A program made the translations under genes and the position numbers. DNA of 6,176 nt, taken from contig CBDFHV010000040.1 of the NCBI GenBank assembly GCA_965247705.1, positions 1-6,176 on the forward strand, given 5' to 3'. The notes beneath the pieces were generated by a model that was not told the origin of the DNA, did no database searches, and saw only the letters and a program-made list of their open reading frames with translations. The stretch comes from CBDFHV01 sp965247705 (GTDB taxonomy: Bacteria > Pseudomonadota > Alphaproteobacteria > Rhodospirillales > CAMCUA01). Each line of letters begins with the position of its first letter. The first letter of the stretch is position 1. Shown piece by piece: positions 1 to 4,816 of the stretch.

Positions 1-2
1 TC

Positions 3-149
3 GTTTCGCACCTGTTTCATCTTGGTTTTCGAGATATCATCGATACGGATCGCTTAAACCAAGTTGAAGAGCACTTGACTGCGAACTCGGTTGATCTGTT
101 GGTCGCCACGACGGGCGATGGCGACGACTTGGCCGCAGCAGAGGATTAG
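3..149 (+). CDS. 3' end of an upstream open frame, weakly receiver-domain-like (5' partial)
   Basis: An open frame enters from the left edge and runs 48 codons in phase with base 3 to a TAG at 147-149. The translated segment contains LGFRDIIDTDRL followed by NSVDLLVATTGDGDDLAA. This resembles the helix1-strand2 and strand3 region of CheY-like response-regulator receivers, where a GFxxI segment is followed by a hydrophobic DLLV strand. The aspartate usually phosphorylated at the end of that strand is not evident (ATT in its place), and the frame stops well before the remaining half of a receiver fold. It could be the natural C-terminus of an unrelated protein, or a truncated or decayed receiver gene. 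Codon use is mixed and less G/C-ending than in the minus-strand genes. An overlapping minus-strand frame at 54-248 has no family resemblance and looks like a shadow. The call is tentative. Confidence 0.4.
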   Translation, partial: VSHLFHLGFRDIIDTDRLNQVEEHLTANSVDLLVATTGDGDDLAAAED

Positions 150-226
150 TTCTCCATACCAGCGAAATGAAGCAAGCACTTCAGCGCCCGGCTCCAAACC
201 TGGCACTCCACTCATCTCTCGATCTG

Positions 227-232
227 AAGGGA
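227..232 (+). promoter_or_regulatory. Ribosome binding site that fixes the start of the DJ-1/PfpI-like gene
   Basis: AAGGGA lies 8 nt before the ATG at 241. The frame is open further upstream to 91, but that extension does not resemble the DJ-1/PfpI family. Homology begins just after this ATG, so the site supports 241 as the true start. Confidence 0.6.
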
Positions 233-240
233 ATCCCCCC

Positions 241-771
241 ATGGCCAAACCTGCCCGACTCGCCCTGCTGCTGGATCATCTCGCCAACGAACTGGGTGCA
301 CTCTACCCCACTTATCGCCTGATGGAGGAAGGACACAGGGTTAACGTGCTGACGCTGGACGGTGGCCCGGCGCTGCGGGGTCATTCCGGCATGGCGCTGG
401 AGCGATTCATCACCGTAAAGGGCAGAATCGCAACGGCTCGGCCAGCGAGCTATGACGGTGTGATTTGTCCCGGCGGCTTTTCCGCTGACAAAGTACGTGC
501 CGACCCCAAGGTGCAGAAGTTCATTCAGACGCTGTTCAGGCAAGGCAAGCTGGTCGCTCACTTCGGTCACGGTTCCTGGGTGACACTTTCCGCTGGGGTC
601 CTGAAGGGCAAGCGCTGCACCTGCCCCCCGCAAATCCGTCAAGATCTCATCAACTGGGGCGCTATTCCCGTCTCGCAGGCCGCGGTGGTGGACGGTAATG
701 TTGTTTCTGGCAACGACTGGGGTGCATGGAGCAAGGCGGTGATTCGTTGGTTGGAAAATTACCGGAAGTAG
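241..771 (+). CDS. DJ-1/PfpI family protein lacking the nucleophile cysteine
   Basis: This is a 176-aa protein of the class I glutamine-amidotransferase-like superfamily, DJ-1/PfpI branch. Members include PfpI-type hydrolases, glyoxalase III/deglycase-like enzymes and non-catalytic stress proteins, and they are usually cytoplasmic. Visible family features are YPTYRLMEEGHRV (residues 22-34), YDGVICPGGF (71-80), the segment leading into LSAGVLKG (116-123), and IRQDLINWGA with VVDGNVVSGND (132-159). The length matches a single-domain PfpI protein. In the family the nucleophile elbow reads like A-x-I-C-H-G. Here it is VAHFGHGSW (105-113), so Cys is replaced by Gly109 (GGT) while His110 and Gly111 remain. 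The N-terminal glutamate motif (EFEDxEL in Pyrococcus PfpI, from memory) is also eroded to LANELGA. The classical Cys-dependent chemistry is therefore unlikely. The protein may be a pseudoenzyme or use another mechanism. A short weak stem (781-793) without a T-tract follows, and the insertion sequence begins 45 bp downstream of the stop. Confidence 0.85.
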   Translation: MAKPARLALLLDHLANELGALYPTYRLMEEGHRVNVLTLDGGPALRGHSGMALERFITVKGRIATARPASYDGVICPGGFSADKVRADPKVQKFIQTLFRQGKLVAHFGHGSWVTLSAGVLKGKRCTCPPQIRQDLINWGAIPVSQAAVVDGNVVSGNDWGAWSKAVIRWLENYRK

Positions 772-812
772 CATCGGGTGAAGCGAACCGCTTTGTGAGG
801 AGTCGTATCCCG

Positions 813-816
813 CTAG
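813..816. repeat. Left target-site duplication of the insertion sequence (CTAG)
   Basis: CTAG immediately outside the left inverted end is repeated immediately outside the right end at 2416-2419. A 4-5 bp duplication is usual for IS1380-family elements. Because CTAG is its own reverse complement, the match could also be read as two further bases-paired positions of the inverted ends, so the exact boundary is slightly ambiguous. Confidence 0.65.
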
Positions 817-831
817 CCCGAATTATTCACG
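817..831 (+). repeat. Left terminal inverted repeat of the IS1380-family element
   Basis: This 15-bp end matches the reverse complement of 2401-2415 at 13 positions. The mismatches are at the fourth and fourteenth bases. It is the expected transposase-binding end. Confidence 0.8.
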
Positions 832-936
832 GCGCTGATTGAAAATGCTGGTGAGCGTAGATTAACCTGTTGAAATGCCGTATGATTTTGGTGTCAAGAC
901 AAGATCACATGGCAACAGAACAACCCACGGCTCACC

Positions 937-2277
937 ATGAACGAGATTACCCCCTATCTCCCTGGTTTGTCACCCGTTGGAGGCAAGCCGCTTTGCGCCC
1001 GCTTCGACGGCGGACGGCTGTCGTCGGACGGCGGGGTGTTGTTGTTGGGCGAGATCGACAGGCGGCTCGGCATCGCCGACGTGCTCGCTTCCTGCGTCAC
1101 CGACGTGCGCGACCCGGCGAGCACGACCCACGCTTACGTAGACATGATCCGGGCGCGCCTGTTCGCTATTGCCTGCGGGTATGAGGATTGCGACGACCTC
1201 GACGTTCTGCGTTTCGATCCGGCGTTCAAGCTGGCCTGTGGCCGTTTGTCCGAGAGCGGCGACGACCTGATGAGCCAACCGACCCTGTCGCGCCTCGAGA
1301 ACGCGCCGTCATGGCGCGCGCTCGGGCGCATGGGGCTGTCGATGATCGATCTGTTTTGCGCCAGCTTCAAGCGCGTTCCGGCGCGCATCGTTCTCGATAT
1401 CGACGACACCGACGATGCCGTTCACGGCGGCCAGCAGCTGGCGCTGTTCAACGCCCATTACGACGACTATTGCTTCCAACCCATCCATATCTTCGAGGCG
1501 GCCACCGGCAAGCCGGTGATGTCACTGCTGCGTCCCGGCAAGCGGCCCTCCGGCGACGAGGCGGCGCGGATCCTGAGACACGTCATCGGCCGCATCCGCC
1601 GCAACTGGCCACGGGTCGAGATCACCGTGCGGGGCGATGGCCACTACGCCACGCCGGAGGCCATGGAATTCCTCGAACGTCAGGGCTGCGGCTACATCTT
1701 CGGGCTTTCCGGCAACGCCCGGCTGAACAGGATCGGCCAGCCGTGGTGCGAGGACGCCGCCGTGCGCCGGGCGGGGCAGGGAAAGGATAAGGTGCGCCGC
1801 TTCTTCCACACCGGCTACCAGGCCAAAAGCTGGTCACGGCAACGCTCGGTCATCGCCCGCGTGGAAGCTACCGCCAAGGGCTGTGACGTCCGCTTCGTCG
1901 TCACCAACCTGAGCGGCCGCGCCAAGGCGCTCTACGAGAAGGTCTACTGCGCCCGCGGGCGGATGGAAAACATGATCAAGGACCACAAGCTCTACACCAA
2001 GTCCGACCGCACGTCGTGCCACCGTTGGGAGGCCAACCAGTTCCGCCTCTTCCTGCATACCGGCGCCTACTGGCTGCTGCATCAGCTTCGCCAAGCGGCG
2101 CCTCGGAAATCGCTGTGGCGAACGGCCACCTTCGAAACCCTGCGCCGGGCGTTTCTCAAAATCGCCGTCCGCGTCGAGGAGCTCAAGTCGCGCCTCAGGA
2201 TCGCCCTGCCTTCGGCCTATCCCTATCAGCCGGCCATGATCGCCATCGCCGGGCGCATCACCGCCCAAGGGCCCTGA
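937..2277 (+). CDS. IS1380-family transposase
   Basis: This is a 446-aa DDE transposase that would cut and join the element's ends. The N-terminal ARFDGGRLSSDGGVLLLGEI (21-40) is characteristic of the IS1380 family. Candidate catalytic residues are the aspartates in VLDIDDTDDAVHG (152-164, probably D156), the aspartate in VRGDGHYA (D234), and the glutamate in YCARGRMENMIKDHK (E344). The C-terminal part carries the family-like stretch around NQFRLFLHTGAYWLLHQLR (367-385). The first ATG giving the full family N-terminus is at 937. No strong Shine-Dalgarno sequence precedes it, which is common for transposases kept at low expression. The frame is intact with no frameshift or internal stop, and length is normal for the family. 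It reads toward the minus-strand operon, so readthrough could produce antisense RNA to the MLE-like gene. Confidence 0.95.
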   Translation: MNEITPYLPGLSPVGGKPLCARFDGGRLSSDGGVLLLGEIDRRLGIADVLASCVTDVRDPASTTHAYVDMIRARLFAIACGYEDCDDLDVLRFDPAFKLACGRLSESGDDLMSQPTLSRLENAPSWRALGRMGLSMIDLFCASFKRVPARIVLDIDDTDDAVHGGQQLALFNAHYDDYCFQPIHIFEAATGKPVMSLLRPGKRPSGDEAARILRHVIGRIRRNWPRVEITVRGDGHYATPEAMEFLERQGCGYIFGLSGNARLNRIGQPWCEDAAVRRAGQGKDKVRRFFHTGYQAKSWSRQRSVIARVEATAKGCDVRFVVTNLSGRAKALYEKVYCARGRMENMIKDHKLYTKSDRTSCHRWEANQFRLFLHTGAYWLLHQLRQAAPRKSLWRTATFETLRRAFLKIAVRVEELKSRLRIALPSAYPYQPAMIAIAGRITAQGP

Positions 2278-2400
2278 ACCAAGCGGCAGGTGCCGCCGGA
2301 CGAGCCCCGAACAACAACCTCCAACCTCTCCGACAATCCGTCTCAAAAATCGCCGTCAACCCGGTCGCTACCGCTCGTCCCGCTGAAATCCGATGGCCGT

Positions 2401-2415
2401 CATGAATAATTGGGG
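2401..2415 (-). repeat. Right terminal inverted repeat of the IS1380-family element
   Basis: This is the partner of 817-831 in inverted orientation, with 13 of 15 positions matching. It lies 123 bp after the transposase stop codon. Confidence 0.8.
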
Positions 2416-2419
2416 CTAG
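2416..2419. repeat. Right target-site duplication of the insertion sequence (CTAG)
   Basis: This is the direct copy of 813-816. Removing the element and one copy would restore an uninterrupted sequence containing GCTAGC, a palindromic target. Confidence 0.65.
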
Positions 2420-2497
2420 CAAGCCGATCCTCGCCGGGGGGAACATACGCTCCACCATTTCAACCTTTCGTCCGATGTGATCCGCCTCTGTGCGACG

Positions 2498-2530
2498 ATG
2501 TCCGCTTTGGGTCATTCACGACATTCAACG
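2498..2530 (+). repeat. Possible copy of a dispersed alphaproteobacterial intergenic repeat
   Basis: From 2498 the sequence reads ATGTCCGCTTTGGGTCATTC and translates to MSALGHSRHSTAIN. I recall near-identical peptides (MSALGH...) annotated as short hypothetical proteins at many scattered loci in Bradyrhizobium, Mesorhizobium and relatives, where they come from a repeated intergenic sequence rather than genes. The neighbouring bases may belong to the same repeat. The call rests on memory of the motif only, and no second copy is present in the window. Confidence 0.35.
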
Positions 2531-2652
2531 GCAATCAACCAAGGGTCCGGCATGAGGCCTGATAATGGCATTATGGCCATACCGCACGACCTTTGCGCGT
2601 ACGTCGCCGGCACCAGACTGCTCAGCAATTGCTGCGGGCGTCCATGGAACTT

Positions 2653-2667
2653 GGCGTTGTCAACGCC
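2653..2667. repeat. Short perfect palindrome (7-bp arms, 1-nt centre)
   Basis: GGCGTTG and CAACGCC flank a single T. It could be a small hairpin or a protein-binding dyad. No promoter lies nearby to suggest an operator, and it carries no T-tract for termination on either strand. Confidence 0.3.
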
Positions 2668-2715
2668 GCCATTGTCGAAGCGCGTGGAGGGGGCCCGCCC
2701 TTGGGCTCCCCTGCC

Positions 2716-2751
2716 AGGGTCCGGCCTGCTACCCCGGTCGCCGCGGACCCT
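2716..2751 (-). terminator. Hairpin overlapping the stop of the MLE-like gene, possible operon end
   Basis: AGGGTCCG (2716-2723) pairs perfectly with CGGACCCT (2744-2751), leaving a 20-nt loop. The stem overlaps the TAG stop codon at 2750-2752. In the minus direction no run of T follows, so it is not a classical intrinsic terminator. It may stabilise the transcript's 3' end, assist Rho-dependent termination, or be a chance GC-rich pairing. It is the best candidate for an operon-end structure seen here. Confidence 0.25.
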
Positions 2752-3874
2752 ACGTGTAAGTCTCGACGGCGTATTTCTTGACCTTGTCCTCGTCGACGGC
2801 GACGCCCAGGCCCGATGCCGTCGGCACGATCACCTTGCCGTTCTTCACCGGGAAGGGCTCGGCCAGCAGGTCGTCCTCCAAATAGTAGGTCGGCTGATAG
2901 AACTCGCAGCCCAGCGAGATGTTGGTGGTGGCGGCGATAAGTTGTGTACCGGCGGCGCAGGCGATGCCCGTCTCCATCATGTCGCCGCCGTAACACGCAA
3001 TGCCGGCCGCCTTGGCGATGGCGTCCACCTCGCGAGCGCGGATCATGCCGCCGTTCTTCATGATCTTGACGCTGATCAGATCGGCGGCCCGCAATTCCAC
3101 CACCCGCAACGCCTCGGTCGGCGAGAAGGCGCTTTCGTCGGCCATGATCGGGGTGTCCAAGGCACGGGTGATCGCGGCCAGGGCGTCCACCTTGTCGCGG
3201 GGGGTGGGCTGTTCGATGAAGGTGGGTTTGAAGGCCTCGACGTCGCGTAATTTTTGTATGGCATCAAAGGGTTGCATTCCTTGGTTATAGTCAATTCGCA
3301 AATCCGCATCGGGCGGCAGGACCTCCCGAAGGCGCTCCAGCCGGTCCAGGTCCACGGCGTGATCGGCAAAGCCCGTCTTGACCTTGAAGATGCGCATGCC
3401 GTCGGCGAGCAGGACTTGCAGGAGCTCGAGGTCCTCCTCGAAGTCGGGGTTGGCGATGGAGAAGCTGAGGGGGATCTCGTCGCGCACCCGGCCGCCGAGC
3501 AGGTCGCAGGCCGGCACCCCCAAGGCCTTGCCCACGATGTCGAAAAGCGCCATTTCCATGGCCGCCTTTGCCTCGGTGCAATAGACCAGGGCCCGTTCCG
3601 CCCCATCCACCAGGCTGCCGATTCGGAAAGGATCGGCGCCCATGATGAGCGGCCGCAGGTGCACATGCAGCGCCGCGGCGCTGTTCTCCACGGAGCCTGT
3701 GAAGGCCGGCCAGGTGGCGGCGTCGCCCCAGCCGACGATGCCGCTGTCCGTCTCCAGGCGCAGGATTACGTTGTTGACGTCGCCGCCGATGTCGCCGATG
3801 CCGTGGGAGTGTACCGCTTTCACCGCCAAGGCAGTGCGGAAGACGGTCATGCCGACGATACGATGGTCGCTCAT
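2750..3874 (-). CDS. Enolase-superfamily protein of the muconate-lactonizing-enzyme subgroup (muconate cycloisomerase-like)
   Basis: This 374-aa protein has an N-terminal capping domain (about 1-125) followed by a TIM-like barrel. The MLE-subgroup active site is complete: KVK (K164 and K166), RIDYN (D195, N197), IEQP (E221), ADES (D246), VKIMKNGG (K270), and GCEF (E324). As I recall the numbering of Pseudomonas putida muconate lactonizing enzyme (K167, K169, D198, N200, E224, D249, K273, E327), every residue matches with a constant shift of 3 and the length is nearly equal. The subgroup abstracts a proton alpha to a carboxylate with Mg2+ and includes muconate cycloisomerases, dipeptide epimerases, N-acylamino acid racemases and cis-3-hydroxyproline dehydratases. 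The absence of catechol genes argues against assuming muconate as substrate. The start is fixed by AAGGAAGGA 10 nt upstream; an open extension to 4504 only overlaps the preceding gene. The gene follows the AspDH-like gene by 26 nt. A 58-bp AT-rich patch covers residues 191-210. Confidence 0.88.
   Translation of the reverse strand: MSDHRIVGMTVFRTALAVKAVHSHGIGDIGGDVNNVILRLETDSGIVGWGDAATWPAFTGSVENSAAALHVHLRPLIMGADPFRIGSLVDGAERALVYCTEAKAAMEMALFDIVGKALGVPACDLLGGRVRDEIPLSFSIANPDFEEDLELLQVLLADGMRIFKVKTGFADHAVDLDRLERLREVLPPDADLRIDYNQGMQPFDAIQKLRDVEAFKPTFIEQPTPRDKVDALAAITRALDTPIMADESAFSPTEALRVVELRAADLISVKIMKNGGMIRAREVDAIAKAAGIACYGGDMMETGIACAAGTQLIAATTNISLGCEFYQPTYYLEDDLLAEPFPVKNGKVIVPTASGLGVAVDEDKVKKYAVETYT
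3248..3305 (-). other. AT-rich codon patch inside the MLE-like gene
   Basis: About 36% of these 58 bases are G or C (21 of 58), while the gene around them is strongly GC-rich. In the coding direction, 12 of 18 codons for residues 192-209 end in A or T, including CGA, ATA, TTA and three CAA. Codons just outside are nearly all G/C-ending. The reading frame and the metal-binding D195 and N197 are preserved. The patch is seen directly; its cause is not. Confidence 0.75.
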
Positions 3875-3884
3875 GGGGCGGTAA

Positions 3885-3893
3885 TCCTTCCTT
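3885..3893 (-). promoter_or_regulatory. Ribosome binding site of the MLE-like gene
   Basis: AAGGAAGGA on the minus strand lies 10 nt before the ATG at 3874, within the 26-nt gap after the preceding stop codon. It selects 3874 over in-frame upstream starts that would run through the AspDH-like gene. Confidence 0.75.
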
Positions 3894-3900
3894 GGCCGGA

Positions 3901-4740
3901 TCAACTGCCGAGGCGGATGGGGGAGACCATCTCGCGCAGGGCGGCAAGGATGCTGGGGCCGACGATGCTGCTGGTGCTGGGGTTGAGCTTGGAGGGGATG
4001 TTGCGGGACTGCATGGTGAGGCCGATGGCTTCCGACTCGACCTCCAGCAAATGCACCGCACCCTTGACCGCCGGATCGCACCACAACTGGATATGGGTCT
4101 CGTCCAGGCCGGCGCCGGCCAGGCCGAGGGCAACGGCAACGTTGAAGTGGCGGGGAAAGGCCGCGGCCGCTTCCCGTGCCGAGCCCTCGAACACCTTTAC
4201 CGATTCTTCGGGCGGGGTGGAGAAGTCGAACCCCTGGGCCAGCACATAAGGCTCCTTGGCCAGGGATATGGGCCGGGTGCGCGAGGTCAGCCGCACCGAG
4301 CTGATGCCGCTCTCCTTGGCGCTGCGCAGGATGTCGAGGCCCGGCAGGGCGCCGCTGGCAACGTGGATGTAGACACCCTTCGCCGCCGCCAGGTCGATCA
4401 GATCCAGGTGCGCGCCGAGGGCGCCGGAACTGACGCAGATCAGGGGCTTGCCGGCCTCGATGGCGGTCCGCGCAATGCTCTCGAATGCCTCGTAGACGGC
4501 GCACTCCACGATCACGTCGGCATGGTCCGGCAATTCGGCCAAGGGCACGATGAGAGGCGCGGGGTCCAGATCGGCCGCATTTCGCCGGGCCCGGTCCAGA
4601 TCCGTCGCCGTGACGGCGGACAACTGGCAGGCGGGGACATGGCCGGCCACCAGCCGCGGCGCCACCGCCTGGCCCACGTTGCCGAAGCCGCCGAGGGCCA
4701 CCCGCAGCGGGTTGTCTGGCGTGTAGTGTTGGCGGGTCAT
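3901..4740 (-). CDS. L-aspartate dehydrogenase-like (DUF108 family) NAD(P) oxidoreductase
   Basis: This 279-aa protein matches L-aspartate dehydrogenases (NadX/DUF108 type). Those enzymes interconvert L-aspartate and iminosuccinate/oxaloacetate with NAD(P), serving NAD synthesis or amino-acid catabolism. The N-terminal Rossmann domain opens with LRVALGGFGNVGQAVA (12-27), and its glycine pattern G18-x-G20-xx-G23 binds the nucleotide. VIVECA (77-82), VSSGALGA (103-110) and VASGALPGLDILR (127-139) follow the family order. The C-terminal half has FEGSAREAAAAFP (184-196) and FNVAVALGLAGAGLDE (199-214). H230 lies where the family usually has VHEIE and may be the active-site histidine, but the context is altered (GAVHLLEVE). 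GGGAGGGAG precedes the ATG at 4740 by about 10 nt. An upstream in-frame ATG at 4857 would overlap the previous gene and adds a non-homologous leader. No nadA or nadC is visible, so a catabolic role with its operon partners is more likely than NAD synthesis. The exact substrate is uncertain. Confidence 0.85.
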   Translation of the reverse strand: MTRQHYTPDNPLRVALGGFGNVGQAVAPRLVAGHVPACQLSAVTATDLDRARRNAADLDPAPLIVPLAELPDHADVIVECAVYEAFESIARTAIEAGKPLICVSSGALGAHLDLIDLAAAKGVYIHVASGALPGLDILRSAKESGISSVRLTSRTRPISLAKEPYVLAQGFDFSTPPEESVKVFEGSAREAAAAFPRHFNVAVALGLAGAGLDETHIQLWCDPAVKGAVHLLEVESEAIGLTMQSRNIPSKLNPSTSSIVGPSILAALREMVSPIRLGS

Positions 4741-4750
4741 CCCCAAGTTT

Positions 4751-4764
4751 CTCCCTCCCTTCTC
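4751..4764 (-). promoter_or_regulatory. Ribosome binding site that fixes the start of the AspDH-like gene
   Basis: The minus strand carries GAGAAGGGAGGGAG, a purine-rich Shine-Dalgarno region ending 10 nt before the ATG at 4740. It lies in the 76-nt gap after the MmgE/PrpD stop. The gap shows no clear promoter or terminator, which fits co-transcription. Confidence 0.7.
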
Positions 4765-4816
4765 GATGGGGGAAGGGAACGAAGCGGCACCGTCACGAGT
4801 CCAGTCTGCATGCCGC

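Larger units (their letters stand above)
817..2415 (+). mobile_element. IS1380-family insertion sequence, apparently complete (1599 bp)
   Basis: The element has matching ends: 817-831 reads CCCGAATTATTCACG, and the reverse complement of 2401-2415 reads CCCCAATTATTCATG (13 of 15 identical). The ends begin with CC, as is common for this family, and are flanked by a CTAG duplication. Length fits the family (about 1.6-1.7 kb), and a single intact transposase (937-2277) fills the interior. Leader (832-936) and tail (2278-2400) hold no other gene that I can support. A TATGAT hexamer at 881-886 could be the -10 box of the transposase promoter, but no convincing -35 box precedes it. The transposase is intact and the termini are well preserved, so the insertion may be recent and the element still active. 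It sits between the DJ-1-like gene and the convergent metabolic operon and interrupts no recognisable gene. Confidence 0.88.
2420..2749. other. Gene-free stretch between the insertion sequence and the minus-strand operon
   Basis: No reading frame on either strand resembles a known protein. The longer open frames are shadows, including one running from 2477 into the antisense of the MLE-like gene. A plus-strand frame from a TTG at 2593 contains QQLLRASMELGVVNAA, which looks superficially protein-like but has no recognisable family and soon turns into low-complexity Gly/Pro/Ala. What can be seen are a segment resembling a dispersed alphaproteobacterial repeat (2498-2530), an ATAATG-G-CATTAT palindrome (2562-2574), GGCGTTG-T-CAACGCC (2653-2667), CCCTG-C-CAGGG (2709-2719), and a stem overlapping the stop of the MLE-like gene (2716-2751). 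The region is the convergent intergenic space into which the insertion sequence landed. Confidence 0.6.

Noticed and set aside
91..240. N-terminal extension of the DJ-1/PfpI-like frame upstream of 241
   Set aside because: The extension is low in family character, overlaps the end of the upstream frame, and a well-placed Shine-Dalgarno sequence precedes the ATG at 241, where homology begins.
54..248. Minus-strand 64-residue frame at the left end
   Set aside because: No family resemblance. It lies antisense to the upstream frame and the leader of the DJ-1-like gene and has no evident ribosome binding site.
781..793. Small stem AAGCG-AAC-CGCTT after the DJ-1-like gene as a terminator
   Set aside because: The stem is only 5 bp and no T-rich tract follows, so it is not a convincing intrinsic terminator.
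2593..2781. Small plus-strand protein containing QQLLRASMELGVVNAA
   Set aside because: It starts at TTG without a ribosome binding site, turns into low-complexity sequence, and runs into the antisense of the MLE-like gene. No family was recognised.
2750..4504. A single 584-residue minus-strand protein
   Set aside because: Residues upstream of the ATG at 3874 are an out-of-frame reading of the AspDH-like gene. The enolase-family N-terminus starts at 3874.
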